A stretch of 9,771 nucleotides of DNA from Actinomycetota bacterium (GTDB lineage Bacteria; Actinomycetota; Acidimicrobiia; Acidimicrobiales; Ilumatobacteraceae): positions 1 to 9,771 of the forward strand of contig RFNE01000156.1 in the NCBI GenBank assembly GCA_009927375.1, in the 5' to 3' direction. Below, one piece after another: positions 1 to 6,428 of the stretch; positions within the stretch are counted from its first letter, which is position 1; each line of letters starts with the position of its first letter. The notes under the pieces are model-generated. The model was given only the letters and a program-made list of their open reading frames with translations, was not told where the DNA came from and did no database searches. Position numbers and translations under genes: made by a program.

Positions 1-644
1 AAACTGTCACCCACGCTCGCGAGGATTGCCTGCCAGAGCGTGCCAAGTTCGACGCCGTTCGCAACCCCAACAGCGAACCCCTCTCCGATCGCTGCGGCGC
101 CAATGAACCACAGTTGATTGGTGACGAGCTTGACGACGGTCCAGCACCGGCGACCGCAATGAATGACACGACCGAGGTTGGCAAGGAGCGGCCCGACGCG
201 CTCGACGTCAAACTTCTCGCCCCCGATGAAGAGCGTAAGTCGACCGTTTCGCGCACCGTCCACCGCTCCAGTGACCGGACAATCCACGACGGCAACTCCC
301 TGAGGTGCACTCGCTGCGAGACGTTCGATGACTTCGACGCGATTGGTGGTGAGGTCCACCCAAATCGATCCTGACTTCATCGCTGACAGTGCACCGTCCG
401 GCCCGTCCATCACCAGTTCGACGTGATCCGGTCGAGGAAGCGACGTCACCACGACATCGGCGCTTTCAACACATTGACGCGCCGATGCAGCCGCGATCGC
501 GCCGTCTCCAACGACTCCCGTAAGAGCTATCGGATTGATGTCGAATGCCGACACTCGATAGCCGGCCTTGACGAGTCGCCGACACATCGGCGCACCCATG
601 TTCCCTAAACCGATGAAGCCGACGTTCAACTGACCGTGTCCCAT
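1..644 (-). CDS. 3-hydroxyisobutyrate dehydrogenase-type NAD(P)-dependent oxidoreductase (3' end off window, internal frame defect)
   Basis: Member of the beta-hydroxyacid dehydrogenase family (HIBADH, tartronate semialdehyde reductase and relatives), which oxidise or reduce beta-hydroxyacids with NAD(P). Translating from ATG at 644 gives a Rossmann motif VGFIGLGNMG (residues 8-17), the substrate-binding stretch DCPVTG (121-126) followed by NGRLTLFIGG, and the catalytic lysine region KLVTNQL (K172). About 214 residues are visible; family members are about 290, so the C-terminal helical domain lies left of the window. The start is chosen because the Rossmann strand begins a few residues in; the ribosome site is weak (GGAAAG about 12 nt upstream). 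Odd point: just before K172 the expected G-x-x-G-x-G-x-x-x-K signature is absent in frame (residues 165-171 read RRCWTVV) but is present in the +1 frame as VAGAGPSS, so positions 131-154 appear to be read out of frame between two small deletions. The exact substrate is unknown. Confidence 0.85.
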   Translation of the reverse strand, partial: MGHGQLNVGFIGLGNMGAPMCRRLVKAGYRVSAFDINPIALTGVVGDGAIAAASARQCVESADVVVTSLPRPDHVELVMDGPDGALSAMKSGSIWVDLTTNRVEVIERLAASAPQGVAVVDCPVTGAVDGARNGRLTLFIGGEKFDVERVGPLLANLGRVIHCGRRCWTVVKLVTNQLWFIGAAAIGEGFAVGVANGVELGTLWQAILASVGDS

Positions 645-755
645 TCAATTCGTCGACTTTCCGTCAAACGCCCCCTCGAGGTCACGCTATGCCCGCCGAG
701 CAACAACGGTCAATCCACATCGAAGCTCCACACGGCACGCCTCATGAGTCACGCG

Positions 756-761
756 TAGGCT
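756..761 (+). promoter_or_regulatory. Candidate -10 box for a leaderless msrA transcript
   Basis: TAGGCT fits the actinobacterial TAnnnT -10 pattern and ends 7 nt before the GTG start of msrA, which would put transcription start at or next to the start codon. There is no Shine-Dalgarno sequence before this gene, which agrees with a leaderless mRNA. No convincing -35 box was seen. The 124-bp gap to the divergent dehydrogenase holds nothing else recognisable. Confidence 0.35.
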
Positions 762-768
762 CAAAGTC

Positions 769-1344
769 GTGTCAGCCATCCCACACACCCACCATGTGCT
801 CGGGACCTCGTTCGCGCCACCGTTCCCCGAAGGGTTCGAGGTTGCCGTCATCGGAATGGGCTGCTTCTGGGGCGCCGAACGACTCTTCTGGTCTCTCGAA
901 GGGGTCCACACCACCGCGGTCGGCTACTCAGGAGGACACAGTGAGCGTCCGTCGTATCGAGAGGTGTGCAGCGGCACCACGAATCATGCAGAAGTCGTGC
1001 TCGTCGTCTTCGATCCGAAGGTGATTGCCTACGACCAGATTCTCAAGGTCTTCTGGGAGAACCACGACCCGACACAGGGCAACCGCCAAGGCAACGATGT
1101 CGGGACCCAGTACCGAAGTGCGATTTACTGCGCGTCGCCGACCCAACTCGACCGAGCACTCGCGACACGTGACCAGTTCCAAAAAGAACTGGATGTACTT
1201 GGTTATGGTCACATCACTACCGAAATCGCTCCGCTCGGTGACTTCACGTTCGCAGAGGACTACCACCAGCAGTACCTCTCGAAGAATCCCGACGGCTATT
1301 GCGGCATCCGCGGGACAGGCGCGGTATGTTCTGCCATTGGTTGA
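769..1344 (+). CDS. msrA: Peptide-methionine (S)-S-oxide reductase MsrA
   Basis: Reduces the S-epimer of methionine sulfoxide, free or in proteins, back to methionine, with thioredoxin recycling the enzyme; a cytoplasmic oxidative-damage repair enzyme. The 191-residue product carries the catalytic motif GCFWG (C32 is the nucleophile), the acidic residue E38 in the same helix, the conserved blocks VCSGTTNHAEVV (66-77) and FWENHDPTQGNRQGNDVGTQYRSAIY (95-120), and the C-terminal YCGIRGTGAVC with likely resolving cysteines C178 and C187. This is the long E. coli-type MsrA. The start is GTG at 769: an in-frame TGA lies at 745-747, and the protein begins within the usual N-terminal 'HxVLGTxxxPPFPEGFEVAV' block. 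There is no fused MsrB domain. The stop codon is 28 nt before the collagen-like gene, whose candidate promoter overlaps the end of msrA. Confidence 0.97.
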   Translation: MSAIPHTHHVLGTSFAPPFPEGFEVAVIGMGCFWGAERLFWSLEGVHTTAVGYSGGHSERPSYREVCSGTTNHAEVVLVVFDPKVIAYDQILKVFWENHDPTQGNRQGNDVGTQYRSAIYCASPTQLDRALATRDQFQKELDVLGYGHITTEIAPLGDFTFAEDYHQQYLSKNPDGYCGIRGTGAVCSAIG

Positions 1345-1366
1345 GGTAAGCAACCACACGTAGCCT
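1337..1366 (+). promoter_or_regulatory. Candidate promoter of the collagen-like gene
   Basis: TTGGTT at 1337-1342 and TAGCCT at 1361-1366 are separated by 18 bp and resemble a weak -35 and an actinobacterial TAnnnT -10. The -10 ends 6 nt before the ATG at 1373, again suggesting a leaderless message. The -35 lies inside the last codons of msrA. This is a pattern match only. Confidence 0.35.
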
Positions 1367-1372
1367 CACCGC

Positions 1373-2436
1373 ATGATTGCGATGCGCCTGCTGCGCTCGC
1401 TTGCGATTCCACTCGGCATCACGATCGGTGCGTCGATTTTCGGATTCCTGAGCCCTACCTCGACCCCACGACCAACTGAACCACTTCCGACGACGAGCAT
1501 CGCCACTTCGTCAATCAGGGTCGGACCGAGAGGACCACAAGGCGCAACAGGAGCGATGGGCGAACCCGGTCCAGTCGGACCGCAAGGACCCACAGGAGAA
1601 ACCGGGCCGCGCGGTCGAATCGGACCACGGGGACTACGCGGACCAATCGGGCGAACTGGTGCGATTGGCCCGATAGGACCAGCTGGTCCCACTGGCCCGA
1701 TGGGACCCATCGGTCCGATTGGAGCAACTGGACCACAAGGACCAACTGGTGCGACGGGTTCAACTGGACCACAAGGCGCAACTGGCGCGATCGGCCCGAT
1801 AGGGCCGACTGGTGCGACGGTGCAACAGGTGCAACAGGTGCAACAGGTGCAACAGGTGCAACAGGTCCGATTGGCCCCACCGGCGCGACCGGAGCAACTG
1901 GACCACAGGGCCTTACAGGTGCAACAGGTTCGACGGGACCAAAGGGTGACCCCGGTGGATTCGGGGACTTCGGATCCTTCTATGACACGACGACAACACT
2001 GCTTGCGGCCAACACGGCGACGGCTGTTCCACTCAATACGACCGATCGTGCGAGCGGTATCTCGATCGTCAATGACCTCTTCGGCAAACCGACGAAGATC
2101 ACCTTCACAACGGCAGGTGTCTACAACGTTTCGTTTTCGATGCAGCTCGGGAAGACGGATAGTGGCACCGACCTCGTCTCGATCTGGCTCGTCCAGAATG
2201 GCGACAACGTGCCGTGGTCGTCGACCGACCTCTACCTCACCGACTCAGGCACCAAGTCCCGCACGGTGGCTGCGTGGAACTTCTTTGTCGTCATCGCCGC
2301 AGGAGACAACATCCAACTAATGATCTCCGCGGAGAACGACCTCAAAACTTCAATCCTCGCGCTCCCCGAGCAGACCAATCCCGTCAGACCCGCAGTGCCA
2401 TCGACGATCCTCACGGTCAATCAGGTTGGCTCGTAA
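1373..2436 (+). CDS. Collagen-like surface protein with C1q-like C-terminal domain (single-base frame break)
   Basis: The N-terminus has a basic start and hydrophobic stretch (about residues 5-26), probably a signal peptide or membrane anchor, then a Pro/Thr/Ser linker to residue 50. From residue 51 come about 48 uninterrupted Gly-X-Y triplets, rich in GPx, GAT and GPT, enough for a collagen triple helix. After the triplets a roughly 155-residue domain follows, with motifs ITFTTAGVYNVSFSMQLGKTDSG, VAAWNFFVVIAAGD and TNPVRPAVPSTILTVNQV. This resembles the C1q/TNF-like trimerising heads found in bacterial collagen-like proteins and phage tail fibres. The reading frame breaks at 1819-1820: GACGGTGCA should be GACGGGTGCA to keep GAT triplets. 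Adding one G restores a single 354-residue protein ending at the TAA at 2434-2436; as given, the frame runs on into unrelated sequence to 2320. The likely role is a secreted or anchored trimeric fibre for adhesion or cell-surface structure, which is inference. M4 (1382) is an alternative start. Confidence 0.8.
1820..1864 (+). repeat. Five tandem copies of a 9-bp unit (GTGCAACAG) in the collagen region
   Basis: Five exact head-to-tail copies of GTGCAACAG encode Gly-Ala-Thr triplets once the frame is corrected. The surrounding triplets use varied codons, so identity over 45 bp suggests recent expansion by replication slippage. A 9-bp unit keeps the frame and would only change the length of the collagen stalk. 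The frame-breaking G deficit sits exactly at the left edge of this array. Confidence 0.9.
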
Positions 2437-2494
2437 GCACACATCACAAGTCGCCAGTTGGCGCCCGCTATGCGGACGGACGTACGAATTCACC

Positions 2495-2520
2495 TAAGGT
2501 ACGGGGACGCTTCACGGAGG
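2495..2520 (+). promoter_or_regulatory. Candidate -10 box and ribosome binding site of the MetE-like gene
   Basis: TAAGGT at 2495-2500 fits TAnnnT, and GGAGG at 2516-2520 is a clear Shine-Dalgarno sequence 5 nt before ATG 2526. Unlike the two upstream genes, this one would have a short leader. No good -35 is visible. The rest of the gap from 2437 holds only a weak 4-bp hairpin. Confidence 0.4.
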
Positions 2521-2525
2521 TTCTC

Positions 2526-3673
2526 ATGGCTCGCACACCCCACACCATCCCCTGCACGCACACGGGAAGCCTTCCTCGACCCGACGACCTGATCAAGGTG
2601 ATGTGGGCGGTCGGCGACGGGATCCCCGTCGATCGAGACGCCCTTGACGAGCGCGTCGTCGCAGCGGTGAATGAGGTCGTTCGTAAGCAGGTCGAAGCCG
2701 GCGTGACGATCATCAACGACGGCGAAATGTCCAAGCCGTCGTATGCGACCTACGTCAAGGATCGACTGTCAGGGTTTGCCGGCGAGTCGGTCCAGTCATA
2801 CTTCTTTGAGGACCTCGTCGACTTTCCGCGTAGCGCAGAAGCGGTGGCGGGAAATCCAGGTCGGCGAAAGCGATCGGCTCCGGCATGCACTGGCCCGATC
2901 GAGGTCGTCGACCGCACTGCTGCTGTGAGAGACATGGTCGAACTCTCGGCGGCGGCAAGGAAGCACGGACACTCTGAGATTTCACGAGTGCGGCTTCGCC
3001 TGGCGTCGTGTCAGTGTTCTTCGGCAACGACTACTACAAGACTCGCGAGGAGTACGTGTTTGCGATCGCCGAAGCGATGCGTTTCGAATACGAAGCGATT
3101 GCAGCAGCTGGCGCAGTTGTCCAGGTCGACTGCCCAGACCTAGCCATGGGTCGACACTCCGCCTATGCACAACTCTCACGTGACGAGTTCCGCGCGACCA
3201 TACGAACGAACATCGAGGCGCTGAACCACGCGGTGCGCAACATCCCAGCAGAACAGTTGCGAATGCATTTGTGCTGGGGCAACTACCCAGGTCCGCACCA
3301 CCATGACGTGCCAATTGAAGACATCATCGACATCGTCTGGACCGCCAAACCTCAAACCGTGCTGTTCGAAGGCGCTAACCCTCGTCACAGTCACGAGTGG
3401 AGCGTGCTGAAGGAACTGGGCGTGCCCAAGGACAAGTTCATCTGCCCTGGCGTGATCGAACCGCAGTCCAACTACATCGAGCACCCAGAAGTCATCGCCC
3501 AGCGTCTCGCGAGGTGGGCGGAGGTTGTGCCCCCAGATCGACTTCTCGCTGGTGTCGACTGTGGATTCTCCGTGCACGTTGGCACGACGACGATCGACCC
3601 AGATGTCGCGTTTGCCAAGCTCGCCTCACTAGCGCGTGGCAGCGAACTCGCCGCGTCGCGGCTCTTCGCCTGA
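2526..3673 (+). CDS. Cobalamin-independent methionine synthase (MetE C-terminal domain)-like methyltransferase, frame break near 2980
   Basis: A stand-alone MetE-C-type zinc methyltransferase of the 'methionine synthase II' group, which includes epoxyalkane:CoM transferase and YxjG-like proteins. These transfer a methyl or alkyl group to a thiol activated by zinc. The N-terminal part has CTHTGSLPRP (10-19), INDGEMSK and ACTGPI (120-125). The C-terminal part has the zinc ligands: H248 and C250 in MHLCWGN, E282 in LFEGANPRHSHEW, and C346 in GVDCGFSVH. FFGNDYY and DCPDLAMGRH are also typical. The frame shifts between HSEI and FTSAASPGVV: the TTT run at 2980-2982 needs one more T, giving ATT TTC, and the corrected protein is 382 residues, normal for the family. 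As given, the two halves are 2526 to about 2982 and about 2981-3673. It has a strong ribosome site of its own. The thiol substrate is unknown; with no MetE N-terminal domain, a role as the main methionine synthase is uncertain. Confidence 0.88.
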
Positions 3674-3687
3674 CACGACAGAATCGA

Positions 3688-3723
3688 AAAGGGCCCGCCC
3701 CGATTGCTCGGAGCGGGCCCTTT
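3688..3723. terminator. Bidirectional intrinsic terminator
   Basis: AAAGGGCCCGC at 3688-3698 pairs perfectly with GCGGGCCCTTT at 3713-3723. The stem continues after one C-A mismatch with CCGA/TCGG around a TTGC loop. A-rich and T-rich flanks on both sides give a U tract in either direction. It sits between the convergent MetE-like gene (stop 3673) and membrane protein gene (stop 3747), so it probably ends both transcripts. Confidence 0.93.
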
Positions 3724-3746
3724 AATCGATTTCGAACGAGCGGTGC

Positions 3747-4307
3747 TTAGTCGCTGTTCTTCGGCTGGTAGAGCAAACCGATCATTGCACCGTAGATGAG
3801 GTGCCAGATCAGGATGCCGGCCGGCAACTTCCAACCATCAGGTCCGTCGAAGAGGAACAGGCCATAGCCCTGGTTCGCGACGTATGCGTACGGAACGAGA
3901 AGTCCCGCGCTGATGATGGTCATGACGATGCCGTAGATGAGGCCCTTGGCCACGTGTCCCTTCGCCGGAATCTGCTTGTGTGCAAAGATGCCGAAGAGCA
4001 TCGCAAACACGATGCCATTGACGAAGTGCAGCGCCTGTCCCGAGAAGAACAACCAACCGGCATTCGTGCCAGCGATGGTGTAGTCCGCGTTGAAGTAGCT
4101 GCCCCAGCTTGGGCCGTTGATGCCGAGCGCCAAGGCGCCGTTATACATCGGCCAAGGAAGCGTCGGAAGTCCGACGGCTGGGAACACGTACCCGAAGTAC
4201 GTGCCGAGTTGAGTGGCGATGACGCCGATGACGGCAAGGCCGCCAACCGGATGATCCTCCACCCATTTGTGCCAACGCTGTGAAGCGCTGGGTGCTAGGT
4301 TGCCCAT
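3747..4307 (-). CDS. Four-helix integral membrane protein with paired HxxxG motifs, function unknown
   Basis: A 186-residue multi-pass membrane protein. Predicted hydrophobic helices are at about 21-43, 84-109, 119-143 and 162-180. A polar or aromatic loop (about 44-83) sits between helices 1 and 2. Helices 2 and 4 each hold a histidine in a similar setting: LHFVNGIVFA (H94) and WHLIYGAMIG (H169). This suggests an internal repeat and possibly a ligand such as heme or metal. The layout (HF-x-x-G-x-x-FA, then a GLxYG helix, then P-x-x-x-x-GLF, then HLIYG-x-x-x-G) recalls the small uncharacterised family DUF6789, judged by eye. The start is ATG at 4307, preceded by GGGGGTAAG about 6 nt upstream. 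The gene is monocistronic, bounded by the bidirectional terminator downstream and a palindromic candidate operator 34 nt upstream of the start. I cannot assign a function. Confidence 0.85.
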   Translation of the reverse strand: MGNLAPSASQRWHKWVEDHPVGGLAVIGVIATQLGTYFGYVFPAVGLPTLPWPMYNGALALGINGPSWGSYFNADYTIAGTNAGWLFFSGQALHFVNGIVFAMLFGIFAHKQIPAKGHVAKGLIYGIVMTIISAGLLVPYAYVANQGYGLFLFDGPDGWKLPAGILIWHLIYGAMIGLLYQPKNSD

Positions 4308-4341
4308 TTTTTTCTTACCCCCATGTGATGGTTCAGCCGGA

Positions 4342-4360
4342 TTGTCCGACTATCGGACAA
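4342..4360. promoter_or_regulatory. Perfect 8-bp inverted repeat, candidate operator (TTGTCCGA-CTA-TCGGACAA)
   Basis: TTGTCCGACTATCGGACAA is a perfect 8-bp inverted repeat with a 3-nt centre, 34 nt upstream of the membrane protein start on the minus strand. On that strand a possible -10 (GGTAAT, complement of 4361-4366) lies directly before it, so a bound repressor would cover the start of transcription. An extra half-site CGGACA is at 4373-4378. The same TGTCCG-N5-CGGACA core recurs at 8515-8531. There is no U tract on either side, so a terminator for the upstream lyase gene is less likely. The remaining gap to 4423 shows nothing further. Confidence 0.6.
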
Positions 4361-4423
4361 ATTACCACTGGGCGGACACCTCGTTGGCGGATCTGGTCGA
4401 CCCCAGACCCCAACAATGACGGG

Positions 4424-5218
4424 CTATTTCGGCGGCTGGTAGTCGATGTTGCGGTCGACGTTCATGTAGATGTCGATCCCGACCGGATGGGTCTGCTCCT
4501 CCACGATGTGCCCGAGGAGTCCCGCACAGCGCGCGAGGAGAGCCACTCCTCGCATCACTCCCATCGGCAGACCGACGTCGGCGAGTACCGCGCCGCACAC
4601 ACCAGCACCATTGAGCGGAAGCGTCTTTCCGAGCACCTGCGGGTGCACGCGACCGATTGCGTCGAACAGCGAGAGGTGTGCGCCGTAGGTGCCGTTGTCA
4701 CGAGCGAGTTGCATCAGCACTGGCGTGCGGGGGTCACCCTGCTTGTGCACGGGATGACCGAGACCGGGAACGAACTTGCCCTTCTCACGCTGGAGGCGCA
4801 CGCTCTCGAGAGCGACGGCGTCCCAGCCGTCCGACGTCGTCGGGACTTCGCCGATACGAGCAAGTTCGGCTGCGAGGAAATGCGCACAATCTTCGGTAAC
4901 ACCGAGGAATCGCGAGCCTCCTCCGAGGAGCCCTGCGGCGAGCGCGCCTTGCAGCGAATCCGGCGCACTCGCATACGTCAATCGCGCCGCAATCGCCGTC
5001 GGCGTGAAACCGTGGTCTGCTAGTGCGGTGAGAACCGCCTCGAACATCACGAGTTGCCCCTTCGTCGGACGCTTCTTGGCGATCAAGTAGAACGCGAGTT
5101 CGCCGAAACTGATCTTGCCGAGAAGCTCGCTCGCGAGATCATGCCCGAGGAGCGTGATCGAATCGGCGTCGGAGGTTCCCAGCCCCGTGCGATAGGTCGG
5201 TTGATTCGTCATCGTCAT
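4424..5218 (-). CDS. Citrate-synthase-fold protein, citryl-CoA lyase-like
   Basis: A 264-residue member of the citrate synthase superfamily, of the short type usually annotated as citryl-CoA lyase. Motifs are SLQGALAAGLLGGGSRFLG (88-106), PGLGHPVHKQGDPR (151-164), LPLNGAGVCGAVLADVGLP (200-218), RGVALLARCAGLLGHIVEE (223-241) and the C-terminal IDY. By eye, H155 matches citrate synthase His320 (porcine numbering 274/320/375). The His274 position (HGGA in citrate synthase) is glycine (G100), and the Asp375 position (NVD) appears to be Ala205. It is also far shorter than true citrate synthase (about 430 residues). The likely role is Claisen-type cleavage, or its reverse, of a CoA thioester such as citryl-, citramalyl- or methylcitryl-CoA. 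The start ATG at 5218 overlaps the upstream CoA-transferase stop as ATGA, so the two are translationally coupled; a second in-frame ATG lies 6 nt in. The acyl substrate is not known. Confidence 0.82.
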   Translation of the reverse strand: MTMTNQPTYRTGLGTSDADSITLLGHDLASELLGKISFGELAFYLIAKKRPTKGQLVMFEAVLTALADHGFTPTAIAARLTYASAPDSLQGALAAGLLGGGSRFLGVTEDCAHFLAAELARIGEVPTTSDGWDAVALESVRLQREKGKFVPGLGHPVHKQGDPRTPVLMQLARDNGTYGAHLSLFDAIGRVHPQVLGKTLPLNGAGVCGAVLADVGLPMGVMRGVALLARCAGLLGHIVEEQTHPVGIDIYMNVDRNIDYQPPK

Positions 5219-6366
5219 TTCCCCTTACTCAGCCATGCTCTGATTTCATCGGAATGTTCGCCGAGTTTCGGCGGTGGCATCGTGTACGACAACTCGCCAG
5301 TCGAGAACGTGATGGGGTTGCGCACGAGATCCACCTTACGATCCCCTTCGCCGACGCTGACGCGTGGCTCGAGACCGAGTTTTTCGGCGAGTTCGACGCC
5401 ATCGCCGATCGAGTTGATAGGGCCACATGGAACACCCACATCGTTGAGCGCGTAAAACAGATCGTCCGAGTTCCACTTGGCGAGCGCTTCAAGCAAGTGG
5501 GGTCGTAGCTCCTCCCGATTCTTCGTGCGATCGGCGTTGATCGTGAATCTCGGGTCGTCGGCCAAGTGCTCGATACCGAGCACCTTGCACAATGCACGGA
5601 ACTGCTTGTCGTTGCCAGCCGCAATGATCAGGTCACGGTCCTTGGTCGGCATCGCCTCGTAGGGAAACAGGCTCGGATGAGCGTTACCCATGCGGAACGG
5701 CACGACGTCGGCAAGTGTGTACGCGGCAGTCTGATTCACGAGCCCCGACATCGCAGATGACAGGAGATTCACCTCAACGTGTTGTCCCTTGCCGGTGCGG
5801 GAACGCTCATTCAAGGCAGCGAGGACGCCGATCGTTCCGTGCAAGCCCGCCATGACATCGAACACCGAGATTCCCGCACGGAACGGCGGACCGTCGGGCT
5901 CTCCGGTCAGACTCATCAAACCCGACACTGCCTGGACGATGAGGTCGTAGCCGGGCAACTTTGCTCCTTGCTTGGTGCCGAAACCGGAAATCGACAAGTA
6001 GACGAGACCGGGATTCGTCGCGGAAACGGTTGCGAAGTCGAGTCCGAACTTCTTCAATCCCCCAACCTTGAAATTCTCGACACAGATGTCAGCGCGCGAG
6101 ACGAGTTCACGAGCGACCTCCAGATCCTCCTCTTTTCCGAAATCCAGCACGATCGACTTCTTGTTGCGATTGATCGACATGTAGTAGGTAGCAACACCGT
6201 CCTTCACGGGCGGAACCCACGTCCGCGTGTCATCGCCCCCAGGGCTTTCCACTTTGATCACCGTTGCGCCCATGTCCGCGAGCAACATCGTGCAGTAGGG
6301 GCCCGCGAGAACTCGGGAGAGGTCGGCCACGAGGAGACCTTCAAGTGGTCGTGCGGAATTAGGCAT
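5215..6366 (-). CDS. CaiB/BaiF (class III) family CoA-transferase
   Basis: Transfers CoA from one acyl-CoA (often succinyl-CoA) to a carboxylic acid through an aspartyl-CoA anhydride. The 383-residue protein has the N-terminal signature PLEGLLVADLSRVLAGPYCTMLLADMGATVIKVE (7-40) and R48 in DDTRTW. It also has the block NRNKKSIVLDF, catalytic D141 in PGYDLIVQAVSGLM, TGEPDGPPFRAG, and DVGVPCGPINSI near the C-terminus. The length is in the family range (about 380-430). The start is set at ATG 6366 because the family signature begins a few residues later and GGAG lies 9 nt upstream. A longer frame back to 6441 would run into the divergent regulator gene. It is the first gene of an operon with the citrate-synthase-like protein (ATGA overlap) and divergent from an IclR regulator. 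Together they could activate and then split a hydroxy-di- or tricarboxylic acid; the substrate is inferred only by analogy. Confidence 0.93.
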   Translation of the reverse strand: MPNSARPLEGLLVADLSRVLAGPYCTMLLADMGATVIKVESPGGDDTRTWVPPVKDGVATYYMSINRNKKSIVLDFGKEEDLEVARELVSRADICVENFKVGGLKKFGLDFATVSATNPGLVYLSISGFGTKQGAKLPGYDLIVQAVSGLMSLTGEPDGPPFRAGISVFDVMAGLHGTIGVLAALNERSRTGKGQHVEVNLLSSAMSGLVNQTAAYTLADVVPFRMGNAHPSLFPYEAMPTKDRDLIIAAGNDKQFRALCKVLGIEHLADDPRFTINADRTKNREELRPHLLEALAKWNSDDLFYALNDVGVPCGPINSIGDGVELAEKLGLEPRVSVGEGDRKVDLVRNPITFSTGELSYTMPPPKLGEHSDEIRAWLSKGK

Positions 6367-6428
6367 GAGAAATACTCCATTGGCTCGTTGTGGGGTGGAT
6401 GTGCGACAGTTGAGCCCGGAACTTTGCC

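Noticed and set aside
1820..1864. Short direct repeats considered as a CRISPR array
   Set aside because: Units are 9 bp with no spacers and encode Gly-Ala-Thr triplets.
1366..1880. Minus-strand open frames that also read as Gly-Pro collagen repeats
   Set aside because: GGN-CCN codons are nearly self-complementary, so a collagen gene mirrors itself on the other strand. Only the plus strand has a signal sequence and a head domain.
1373..2436. Collagen-like gene as part of a prophage
   Set aside because: No integrase, capsid, tail or lysis genes and no attachment repeats nearby; neighbours are ordinary chromosomal genes.
2452..2464. Hairpin CGCC-AGTT-GGCG after the collagen gene, considered as a terminator
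   Set aside because: Only a 4-bp stem and no U tract.
4342..4360. Palindrome considered as a terminator of the citrate-synthase-like gene
   Set aside because: No U tract on either strand, and the same core with the same spacing recurs just upstream of another gene start. An operator explains both better, though RNA structure is not excluded.
4280..5023. Long plus-strand open frame opposite the citrate-synthase-like gene
   Set aside because: Its translation has no recognisable motif and is Arg-rich, while the minus strand gives clear family motifs and an operon overlap.
6367..6428. Operator for the IclR regulator in the divergent gap
   Set aside because: I see no clear palindrome and no copy of TGTCCG-N5-CGGACA, so there is no sequence basis to assign a site or to link this regulator to the two palindromes.
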